A DNA stretch of 64,000 nt, taken from Streptomyces sp. SID12501 (GTDB taxonomy: Bacteria; Actinomycetota; Actinomycetes; Streptomycetales; Streptomycetaceae). Under the pieces are notes generated by a model. The model was given only the letters and a program-made list of their open reading frames with translations, had not been told where the DNA came from and made no database searches. How positions within the stretch are numbered: position 1 is the first letter of the stretch; each line of letters starts with the position of its first letter. This document shows positions 43,848 through 50,962 of the stretch, piece by piece. The translations under genes and the position numbers were made by a program. The stretch is taken from contig NZ_JAAGLU010000026.1 of NCBI RefSeq assembly GCF_010550245.1, positions 62,001 to 126,000 on the forward strand, given 5' to 3'.

Positions 43848-44666
43848 TCAGCGCACGTCGATGTAGTCCTGGCCGCTGGTCGCGGTGCCGGTCACGGTAT
43901 TGCCGTAGTACACCCACCGGAAGAACCCGTCGGTGGTGGCGGTGACTGCGGTGCTCAGGGCACCCGCACTGTTGGTCTTGACCGTCTTCAGCGTCTTGAA
44001 CGAGGTGGCGTCCTTGGCGCGGAACTGGAGACTGATCTTGCTGTTGCCGTAGCCATCGTTCTTCTTGGTGGTCCAGTTCGCCCGGGTCAGCTTGCTCTTG
44101 AGGGTGAGCTTCTTGCCCTTGGCGACAGGCTCGGGGGTGGCGTCGGCGACGGAGAGCTTGGCGGCTCGGCGGAGGGAGAGTGTTCCGGGCCTTGACTCAC
44201 TCTCCTCAGCCTGGAGGTTGCCATTGGCCTTGAGCAGTCTGAGGTGCAAGCCGATCTTCCACTTTGTGGCGTCGCTGTTGGAGTCGACGTCGTAGCGCGT
44301 CGGATCGGGATCGATACGGAGGTGGCCCTCGCAACGGGCCTTCTGGGAGCTGAGCTCGTAGCAGGTGAGACTGCCTAGCCCCACGTAGTTGTACCCATGG
44401 TTGGCCAGGCTTCCCCGGTAAAGGAAGGGGGACACGTCCCAGCGGAACGAATCAGCCGTGCTGTACCCGGCAGGCAGGGTTACATAGAGGCTGACGGGCG
44501 GTTCCACCACCCTCGACGTGCCGACAACGATCGGCTTGTAGTCGTTGATGACGAGGTCCGTCACGACGATGCCCGTGTCCTTCGCCTGCGCGGCCGGGGC
44601 GTTGAGCACCGAGAGCGCGAGGGCCCCTGCTGTTGCGATCACGGCGGCTGTACGTCTTCGGTTCAT
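43848..44666 (-). CDS. Secreted protein, paralogue 2
   Basis: The protein has 272 residues. Signal peptide, first mature residues (DTGIVVTDLVIN) and C-terminus (TDGFFRWVYYGN to DYIDVR) are nearly identical to the protein at 40389-41210, while the middle (residues about 60-150) differs strongly. Two Cys are kept (LTCYELS, ARCEGH). It would be exported by Sec and remain outside the cell. Function unknown. A tandem duplication later separated by the HTH and nuclease genes is the simplest history. Confidence 0.82.
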   Translation of the reverse strand: MNRRRTAAVIATAGALALSVLNAPAAQAKDTGIVVTDLVINDYKPIVVGTSRVVEPPVSLYVTLPAGYSTADSFRWDVSPFLYRGSLANHGYNYVGLGSLTCYELSSQKARCEGHLRIDPDPTRYDVDSNSDATKWKIGLHLRLLKANGNLQAEESESRPGTLSLRRAAKLSVADATPEPVAKGKKLTLKSKLTRANWTTKKNDGYGNSKISLQFRAKDATSFKTLKTVKTNSAGALSTAVTATTDGFFRWVYYGNTVTGTATSGQDYIDVR

Positions 44667-44726
44667 TCAGACCTCTCCGATGTCCCAAGGGATTCCAAAG
44701 GGAGCGGAAAGGCTACACCGGTGTGA

Positions 44727-44921
44727 TCAACTGCCGGACGCGTACGAGATGAACTCGGCCCAGGTGGTGGGGGCGAGGGTGAGACGGGGGCCCTGGGTGG
44801 CTTTGGAGTCGCGGACGTGGATGCCATCGGGTGCGGTGGCTATCTCGACGCAGTCGTTGCCGTTGCTGCTGTCGCTGTAGCTGCTCTTGTACCACGACAA
44901 CCCGGATTCCCTACGGATCAT
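44727..44921 (-). CDS. DUF397 domain protein
   Basis: The protein has 64 residues: SWYKSSYSDSSNGNDCVEIA, VRDSKATQGPRLTL and TTWAEFISYAS are the family hallmarks. Its ATG overlaps the stop of the XRE gene (ATGA), so the two are translationally coupled. DUF397 proteins are found beside XRE/DUF5753 regulators in Streptomyces; in some loci the pair behaves as a regulator and its antagonist in development or antibiotic control. Confidence 0.92.
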   Translation of the reverse strand: MIRRESGLSWYKSSYSDSSNGNDCVEIATAPDGIHVRDSKATQGPRLTLAPTTWAEFISYASGS

Positions 44922-45781
44922 GTTTCTCCCAGCACTTGCTCAATGAACGCCACCGACTCTTCCGGTGAGAGAGCCTGGGCCCGGATAATGCCATACCGCA
45001 GCTCAAGGACCCGGAGTTGCCTCAGGTTGGACACCGGCCGCCCTCCGAAATCGTCGTCCATCCGCCCGGCCCCCGTCCCATCCGCGAACTTCATCACCTG
45101 GATCCGCCCACCCGTTCCCGGATGGTTCGCGCAGGCTGTTGGCATCACCTGGAGTTCCACATAAGGCAGTTGGGCAACCTCCAGCATGTGCTCAAGCTGC
45201 CGACGCAACACCATTGTGCCTCCAACCGGGCGGCGCAGCGTGACCTCTTCCTGCACGAAGCTCAGTTCAGGCGCGGGCTCGCGCTCGAAAATGGACTTGC
45301 GAGCCACGCGTCCTGCCAGCATGCGTTCCAGCTCTCCTGGCGAGTACGTCGGCCTCCACGTCCCCAGCAACACCCGCGCGTACTCCGGCGTCTGCAACAG
45401 ACCGTGGATGTTGTGGTTGCTGTACAGCTGAAGCTCAACCGCCCTGTCCTCTTTCTGCTTCAGATCCCGCACTTTCTTCGGGTACCGAGCTTTCTCCACG
45501 TCCTCCAGGAACGCCCGCAGATGCCCACGCGCGTTCAGGATCTCGTCGGCCCGGTCCAGGAACTCCACCCGAGGAATCCGGTCCCCGCGCTCGATCTTGC
45601 GGATCATGTCCTCGCCGTACCCCATGACTTGGGCGAAGTCGGCCACCCTCATCCCGGCCTGCTCACGGCAGAACTTGACGAGTCGCCCGACCGCCTCGAT
45701 CAACGGCGCACTCTCGTCACCGGGTTCGAGGTCCCAGCCGGACTCGTCCACACCTTCAATACCGTCGTTTTCGTTGCTCAT
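44918..45781 (-). CDS. XRE-family regulator with DUF5753 domain
   Basis: The protein has 287 residues from ATG 45781, 9 nt after GGAGG; a GTG two codons upstream is less likely. The HTH is at about residues 30-85 (CREQAGMRVADFAQVMGYGE, DMIRKIERGDRIPRVEFL). The DUF5753 region follows (HGLLQTPEYARVLL, LEVAQLPYVELQVMPTACAN). It is of the same class as the WhiJ-like regulators of Streptomyces. It is divergent from the HATPase gene, completing the usual trio. Confidence 0.92.
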   Translation of the reverse strand: MSNENDGIEGVDESGWDLEPGDESAPLIEAVGRLVKFCREQAGMRVADFAQVMGYGEDMIRKIERGDRIPRVEFLDRADEILNARGHLRAFLEDVEKARYPKKVRDLKQKEDRAVELQLYSNHNIHGLLQTPEYARVLLGTWRPTYSPGELERMLAGRVARKSIFEREPAPELSFVQEEVTLRRPVGGTMVLRRQLEHMLEVAQLPYVELQVMPTACANHPGTGGRIQVMKFADGTGAGRMDDDFGGRPVSNLRQLRVLELRYGIIRAQALSPEESVAFIEQVLGET

Positions 45782-45921
45782 GCCCACCCACCTCCAACGC
45801 GCACCCGTACCCGCACGTCATCCGAGACAGCCGAGACAGAGCGAGACAAGAACCGGACAGCGCGGATACGCACAGGCGTCACCGCACGTCAAGGCAAACA
45901 TGTTCAGCCACGCTGAGTGAC

Positions 45922-46347
45922 ATGAATCAGGAAACCGCCGATCACCGGACCCAATACACCGGCCACATCCGCAACTTCAGCGCCCTCCTGCCGCCCACGC
46001 CGCGTGGAGCCAGGCAGGCCCGTCAGCTCGCGGTACAGCAACTGCGCGACTGGGGGCTCCCGTTGGACCCCGCGGAGCATCTCGTCGCGGAACTCGCGGC
46101 GAACGTGGTGACCCACGGCCGCGTACCTGGGCGCGATTTCCGGCTCATGCTGTACGTCATCGACACCACCCTCCGCATCGAGGTGACGGACACCCGGGAC
46201 GACCTGCTGCCGGGGGTGCGGGAGGCGGCACCGGACAGCGAGTCGGGGCGGGGACTGGTGATCGTCGAGGCGTTGGCGGACCGGTGGGGGGTGGGGCTGG
46301 GGCCGCGCCCTCGGAAGACGGTCTGGGCGGAGTGCGGGGTGGGGTGA
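45922..46347 (+). CDS. ATP-binding protein, anti-sigma-factor (RsbW-like) HATPase
   Basis: The protein has 141 residues. The N-box is EHLVAELAANVVTHG, the G1 box IEVTDTRDDLLPG and the G2 box ESGRGLVIVEALADRWG. Single-domain proteins of this kind are serine kinases or anti-sigma factors of the RsbW family. It is divergent from the XRE-DUF397 pair with 140 bp between. A perfect TCAGC-CAC-GCTGA inverted repeat (45904-45916) lies just before the start and may be an operator. Confidence 0.9.
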   Translation: MNQETADHRTQYTGHIRNFSALLPPTPRGARQARQLAVQQLRDWGLPLDPAEHLVAELAANVVTHGRVPGRDFRLMLYVIDTTLRIEVTDTRDDLLPGVREAAPDSESGRGLVIVEALADRWGVGLGPRPRKTVWAECGVG

Positions 46348-46349
46348 GG

Positions 46350-47084
46350 TCACGCCTCTATCGGGTCCTCCGCCGATTCCGCGGTCGGGTCGACGAACGA
46401 GAGCGTCTGGAGGATGGCCGTCATCAGGCCGTAGATCTGGGCCCAGTGGTCCATGGAAGCCGTATGGAGGGTGAAGACCGCTGTGAACGGGCCCGTGGGA
46501 AAGGGGACATGGACCTGTATCTGCCCGGTGAGGAGCTTGGCCTCCTCCGCGTCGGCCGTCATCTCGGGATTGAGGTCGTACTCGCGCACCGTGATGCAGG
46601 AGACCGCCGGCCCGCACGGCAGATCGAGCCAGATGGCGTCGTTGAACGGGTCACTGGAGAGCATCGCGAGGATGCCCTGGGCGACGACGTCGGTGTCGCC
46701 GGGTTTCTGATCTGTGGGGGCGATGGCCACGGTGAGGGCGCATTGGGCGATGCCGTCGGAGGGTTCGTACCTGGTTGGCTCCTCGGTGGCGGAGTCGTCC
46801 TCCTCCACCGTGGAGAACAGACCCATCGCGGCGTACGAGACGCCGGTGTTCCCCATCATCTCGGCTATCGCCGCGTAGTACGGGGCAGCGGGCTCCCAGA
46901 CGTTCTCGTCGCCTCGGGAGTACAGCTCTCGTACGAAGGAGTGGGCGCGGGCGGCGCGTTCTTCGGGGGTGGCGGCGACAGGCAGGGTGAAAAAGCCCTC
47001 CGGAGCCAGGAACCAGAGGGGCGGGAAGTTGCCGTCCGCGGAATTGACGTGCTGAGCGGTCGTGGAGTCGGCGGCGGGGAGCAT
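46350..47084 (-). CDS. Hypothetical protein of the type VII secretion-like locus
   Basis: The protein has 244 residues from ATG 47084. There is no signal peptide or membrane helix. Sequence is acidic with aromatic-rich stretches (FPPLWFLAPEGFFTLPVAAT, YYAAIAEMMGNTGVSYAAMG). I do not recognise a domain. It lies 40 bp after the membrane-associated protein gene and on the same strand as the WXG100-like genes, so it may belong to that transcript, for example as a chaperone or immunity factor; this is inference. Confidence 0.7.
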   Translation of the reverse strand: MLPAADSTTAQHVNSADGNFPPLWFLAPEGFFTLPVAATPEERAARAHSFVRELYSRGDENVWEPAAPYYAAIAEMMGNTGVSYAAMGLFSTVEEDDSATEEPTRYEPSDGIAQCALTVAIAPTDQKPGDTDVVAQGILAMLSSDPFNDAIWLDLPCGPAVSCITVREYDLNPEMTADAEEAKLLTGQIQVHVPFPTGPFTAVFTLHTASMDHWAQIYGLMTAILQTLSFVDPTAESAEDPIEA

Positions 47085-47124
47085 GTGGCGAGGTAAGCCG
47101 TTCTGGTCGGGTGCAGCACTGTTG

Positions 47125-48042
47125 TCAGGTCAGGAAGTCTTCCGGGTGGTACTCAGTGAGCTTGAGTTCGGTGCCATTCGCGTCCATGACCATGTCCAGA
47201 CCGGAGTGGCCGAAGACCGCGTCAACCGCGCTCAGTGCCACGACCTCGACCCGGAAACAACCGCACGAGTTCCGCTTCACCAGCGGCAGCTCGGCATCCG
47301 GCGCCTGGGCCACCGCAAAGGCTTCGGCGGTGTTCCGCTGTGCCGGTGTGAGGGCGTCCAGCGGAATGAAGTCGAGAGGTTCGATCAGATACCGAGTGAG
47401 CCTTTCTCGATTCATGCTGCTCAGCCTGCACCATGAGCCGTCCGTAAAGGCAATCTTCGTATCCTGCCCGGATTTGAAGTCACGCAGTTCGATTTTCTCG
47501 ATGGTGGACCGAGGGGTCGCCCAGAGAAAATCATCGTCCACGCGATAGTGGTGTCCCTTTATATAAGGGAAGCCTACGATCACGAGCCGACGGTCAGTGA
47601 TGACCGCGTGCGTGCGGTAACGCTTCTCGGAGGAGCGGCTGGGGTCCAGCTGCCAGGGCAAGGCACGAGCGATGCTGCCAGGCTCAGCCCACATCACAGG
47701 GAAGTCGTCGATCTCGTCCGCCTGGTCGTCCGAGGTGTCCGTGCCTCGCTCGGAGCCCGAGAAGCCGCTGAGGTTCCCTCCGTGTGCGGAGAGGAAAGCC
47801 AGGACGGCGACGCCCACCACGGTCGCCACACCCTTGGCGGTGGTCCGAGCGGCCGTGCCTCCCACGGAATGTGCTGCATACGTCGGCCCTTCGGGCCAGC
47901 CGACGAGTTCGCTCTGAATGTCGTTGCGCTCGGGGTCGCGAAACCATCGCATCCCGCTGACGCGTGTGGCCGCGCCCGTGGCGAAGGTGACCGGAGCGCG
48001 AGCAATGAATATCTCATCCGGTTCAGGCTCCCAGACGCTCAT
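47125..48042 (-). CDS. Hypothetical protein with one membrane segment
   Basis: The protein has 305 residues from ATG 48042 (SVWEPEPDEIFIARAPVTFA), chosen because AAGGAGG lies upstream; the frame is open to 48111. A hydrophobic segment lies at about residues 69-86 (AKGVATVVGVAVLAFLSA). The C-terminal half has a beta-rich region (AVITDRRLVIVGFPY, STIEKIELRDFKS, IAFTDGSWCRL) resembling a PH-like or bPH fold, an impression only. It could be an immunity or accessory protein for the neighbouring WXG100-like effector. Confidence 0.65.
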   Translation of the reverse strand: MSVWEPEPDEIFIARAPVTFATGAATRVSGMRWFRDPERNDIQSELVGWPEGPTYAAHSVGGTAARTTAKGVATVVGVAVLAFLSAHGGNLSGFSGSERGTDTSDDQADEIDDFPVMWAEPGSIARALPWQLDPSRSSEKRYRTHAVITDRRLVIVGFPYIKGHHYRVDDDFLWATPRSTIEKIELRDFKSGQDTKIAFTDGSWCRLSSMNRERLTRYLIEPLDFIPLDALTPAQRNTAEAFAVAQAPDAELPLVKRNSCGCFRVEVVALSAVDAVFGHSGLDMVMDANGTELKLTEYHPEDFLT

Positions 48043-48144
48043 ATCTGTACGAATCCTCCTTCGTAGCTGCTTAGGACCTCGCATGCCGCACGTCACCATG
48101 CCACACGGCATCGAACGGCCGGTCAGCCGAGATCAGTTCCCGGA

Positions 48145-49350
48145 TTAGTCACCAGCCACGTGCGCGTAGATCTTGGGAGCAATCTTGAGACCCGCGTCTA
48201 GGGCAATGCCTCCGGCTCCGAACGGACTGACCTTCATCCCGAGGAGACCGGCTCCCTTGGTGCCGATCAACTGACCCTGGTGATAGCCCGCGACGGAGAG
48301 GCCCCCCATGCGTGACATCAAGCCGCTGCCGGTATGCGCGACCTCGTAGGCATTGCGCGACATGCCCCCGATCTTCACCAGGCCGGCCTTTCCCAGCCCT
48401 CCTGCGAGTCCCTGGGCTTCCTTACCGAAGGCCAGGAGGACTCGCGACTCACCGGCGATCTTGGTTACCTGAAAGCCCTTGCCCAGCCTGCTCGCCGTCG
48501 CCGCGGCCTTGGCGGCGCCGACCACCTTGACCCCCTTCCCGAACATCCCGATCCCCGGCAGCAACCCCACGGCATCGAGCCCCACCTGCGTCCAGCTCAC
48601 ATCCGCACCAGCCGCCTTGGCGATGCCATGAGCCGCCAGCGTGAGCCCCGCGCCGATGAGCGCGGCCGTGCCGAAGATGGCCGCGAGGGGTGGGAAGGGA
48701 AGCGTGACGATGGCCAGCATGCCCAGCACCGCGGTGATGTCGCCGAGCACATCACCGATCGCCTTGATCAGGTCGGCGTGTTCCGTGAGCCAGTCGCCCG
48801 TGGCACCCCAGGCATCGGCGATCCCCGTGCCGAGCTTGTCCCAGAAGCCGGGCTCGTTGGGGGCGATGTCGGCGGCCTTGTCCAGCTCTCTGCTGATGTG
48901 ACCGGCGGCCCGCCGGTAGCGCTCTTCGAGTTCGTGGACCTTCTGGATGGCCCCGTTCACGTCACCGGAGGCCTTGCCGTACTCGTCGGTGCCTTCCTTG
49001 GCCTGCACCTGGGCGTCCAGCTTCTCCTTGGCGGACTTGTCCAGGCGGTCCGTCTCGTCCTGGAAGTCCTGGAGTTCACCCGCCCATCGGTGCAGGGCCC
49101 GCGAGGCCTTGTCGAAGGACTCGTGGCTCTTGCGGATGAGCGGGGTGACGTCCTCGCCTATGTACTCGGTGAACGCGAGCGCAGTCCTGCCCTTCCAGGC
49201 GCCGCACTCGATCCGCTCCAACTTCCCCAGCGCGGTGCCGAGTTCGCTCGCCAGCTTGCCGAGCCGCTTGGCGAGTTCCCGGGTGTCCTCGACATCCCCC
49301 GGGGTGGGATCCCAACCTATGCTCGGCGGGACGATCCGCTGGCCGGCCAC
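48145..49350 (-). CDS. Putative type VII-secreted protein with N-terminal WXG100-like domain
   Basis: The protein has 401 residues from GTG 49350. Residues about 15-150 are helical with the W-x-G turn in ECGAWKGRTALAF and a heptad-rich region up to ERYRRAAGHISRELDKAADI. A hydrophobic region follows (VLGMLAIVTLPFPPLAAIFG, AALIGAGLTLAAHGIAKAAG), then a Gly-rich C-terminus ending GLKIAPKIYAHVAGD. Proteins with this head normally continue into a toxin domain; none is visible here. One base separates it from the upstream small WXG-like gene. Confidence 0.8.
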   Translation of the reverse strand: MAGQRIVPPSIGWDPTPGDVEDTRELAKRLGKLASELGTALGKLERIECGAWKGRTALAFTEYIGEDVTPLIRKSHESFDKASRALHRWAGELQDFQDETDRLDKSAKEKLDAQVQAKEGTDEYGKASGDVNGAIQKVHELEERYRRAAGHISRELDKAADIAPNEPGFWDKLGTGIADAWGATGDWLTEHADLIKAIGDVLGDITAVLGMLAIVTLPFPPLAAIFGTAALIGAGLTLAAHGIAKAAGADVSWTQVGLDAVGLLPGIGMFGKGVKVVGAAKAAATASRLGKGFQVTKIAGESRVLLAFGKEAQGLAGGLGKAGLVKIGGMSRNAYEVAHTGSGLMSRMGGLSVAGYHQGQLIGTKGAGLLGMKVSPFGAGGIALDAGLKIAPKIYAHVAGD

Positions 49351-49351
49351 G

Positions 49352-49660
49352 TCACTTGCCCTTCTTCGAGGCTTTGGCGGCCTTGAGCGACTCGGCCAGC
49401 TCCAGGTCGAGCCCGTCGAAGGTCTCGGCGATCTTGTTGATCATCTTCACGGCACCCTGGGTGTGCTTGCCGAGCTGCTTGATGCCGTAGCCCCAGTCGT
49501 CGGCGAAGTCCTGCACGTCATCAACCAGTCCGCTCTCGCCGACGCACGAGGCGTCCGCGCTGCGCAGGCTGCGCCGGGTCGTCTCCATCCGGTCACTTAT
49601 GGACGAAAAGGTCTTTTTCAGGTCCGCGAATATCGTGTCGTCGAGACGCAGATCACTCAT
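49352..49660 (-). CDS. Small WXG100-superfamily-like protein
   Basis: The protein has 102 residues from ATG 49660 (MSDLRLDDTIFADLKKTFSS), after GGGGGATCC. It is predicted as two long helices separated by a turn near ADASCVGESGLVDDVQDFAD, with W-G in DDWGYG and a Lys-rich end (AKASKKGK). Such small helical hairpins pair with larger partners for export through the ESX/type VII system. It is the first gene of the locus. Confidence 0.75.
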   Translation of the reverse strand: MSDLRLDDTIFADLKKTFSSISDRMETTRRSLRSADASCVGESGLVDDVQDFADDWGYGIKQLGKHTQGAVKMINKIAETFDGLDLELAESLKAAKASKKGK

Positions 49661-49830
49661 GGTGGATCCCCCGTGAAACAACAGTGCGATCAAAGAACAG
49701 AATTTATCGGGGAGATCGACGCCTTCGCCACACAGAACCGGGTCCGCAGGGAGGGGGATTGTGAATCATTGCCGTGAATTTGGTGACACGTTACGTCCCG
49801 ATCACGCCGGCCGACCGTCACCGCGAGCCG

Positions 49831-50901
49831 TCAGGCCCCCTCCCCCAGCCCCTCCGCCACCGCCGCGAACGCCGGTTTCCGCCCGAACTCCTCGTCCATC
49901 AGCGTCGCCGCACCCTGGCCACCGAAGACCCCGGGCACCCACGAGTACTTGTCCGTGAAGCCCCACACCGTGAACGAAGTGCAGCGCCGCGCCTGGAGGC
50001 AGGCGTCCAGCAGCCCCCGGAAGTACGTCGCCTGCGTCGCCAGTTTCGTGGCGTCCACCGGCAGGATCATGCGTACGTCGACCTCTGTGAACGCCGTCTG
50101 CATGCCCAGCTTCTCGAAGCGGGCGAGGTTCTCGGCGACCTGGCCCGGGAAGCCGTACTGGATGGCCAGGTGCCCCTGGATGCCGAAGCCCTGGACCGGG
50201 ACCCGTTCCGCCCGCAGCCGCTTCGCCAGGTCGTAGTAGGCCGTCGACTTCGCGTTGACGCCCTCGACGTTGTAGTCGTTCAGGAACAGCTTGGCCTTCG
50301 GGTCGGCCGCGTGGGCCCAGCGGAAGGCGTCCTCGATGTACGACGGGCCCAGCTCACGCAGCCAGATGGAGTTCCGGAACGAACCGTCGTCCTCGAAGAC
50401 CTCGTTCACCACGTCCCACTGATAAATCCGGCCCTTGTACCGCTTCACCTCCTTGGTGATGTGGTCCCGAAGTACGGCCCGCAGCTCGGTCGCCCCGATC
50501 GAGCCGTCCGCCACCCCCGTCGTCAGCCAACCCGGCAACTGGTTGTGCCACACCAGCGTGTGCCCCCGTACCGCCTGCCCGTGCGCCCGCGCGAAGCGGA
50601 CCAGGTCGTCCGCCGGCCCCCACTTGTACGTCCCCCGGCTCGGCTCCACCGACTCCCACTTCATGACGTTCTCGGCGGTCACCGAGTTGAACTCCCGTGC
50701 GGTCGTTCTGCGGTACGTCGTGTCGTCGGCCAGCGCCGCCATGTCCACGGCCGTGCCGATGCGTACGCCGGTACCGGCCGCCAGCGTCCTCAGCGGGACG
50801 GGCTCCGGGTGCGCCGACGCCGGCTGGGCGGCTGCCCCGGTGATCAGGAGAGCCACCCCCGCCAGCGCCACGGCGGAAACGGGCATGCGGAAGACGTTCA
50901 T
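49831..50901 (-). CDS. Endo-1,4-beta-xylanase, glycoside hydrolase family 10
   Basis: The protein has 356 residues. A Sec signal peptide (about 1-30, ending QPASA) precedes a single GH10 barrel. The acid/base is Glu167 in DVVNEVF and the nucleophile Glu273 in FTEVDVRM; WHNQLPGW and GFTDKYSWVPG are further family blocks. There is no carbohydrate-binding module, so it may favour soluble or glucuronoxylan fragments. It lies 61 bp downstream of the GH115 gene on the same strand and acts outside the cell, cutting the xylan backbone. Confidence 0.95.
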   Translation of the reverse strand: MNVFRMPVSAVALAGVALLITGAAAQPASAHPEPVPLRTLAAGTGVRIGTAVDMAALADDTTYRRTTAREFNSVTAENVMKWESVEPSRGTYKWGPADDLVRFARAHGQAVRGHTLVWHNQLPGWLTTGVADGSIGATELRAVLRDHITKEVKRYKGRIYQWDVVNEVFEDDGSFRNSIWLRELGPSYIEDAFRWAHAADPKAKLFLNDYNVEGVNAKSTAYYDLAKRLRAERVPVQGFGIQGHLAIQYGFPGQVAENLARFEKLGMQTAFTEVDVRMILPVDATKLATQATYFRGLLDACLQARRCTSFTVWGFTDKYSWVPGVFGGQGAATLMDEEFGRKPAFAAVAEGLGEGA

Positions 50902-50937
50902 GTACGGCCCCTTCGTCGATGACCAACTGCCGATGAC

Positions 50938-50958
50938 CTGTTGCCTGTTGCCTGTTGC
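50938..50958. repeat. Heptanucleotide tandem repeat CTGTTGC x3
   Basis: Three perfect CTGTTGC units plus a partial CTGC fill the space between the GH115 stop and the GH10 start. This is a possible slippage site affecting the spacing between the two genes. Confidence 0.85.
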
Positions 50959-50962
50959 CTGC

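Noticed and set aside
47550..47575. AT-rich palindrome CCTTTATATAAGG inside the membrane-associated protein gene
   Set aside because: It lies in coding sequence and reads as ordinary codons (FPYIKG); no sign of a regulatory role.
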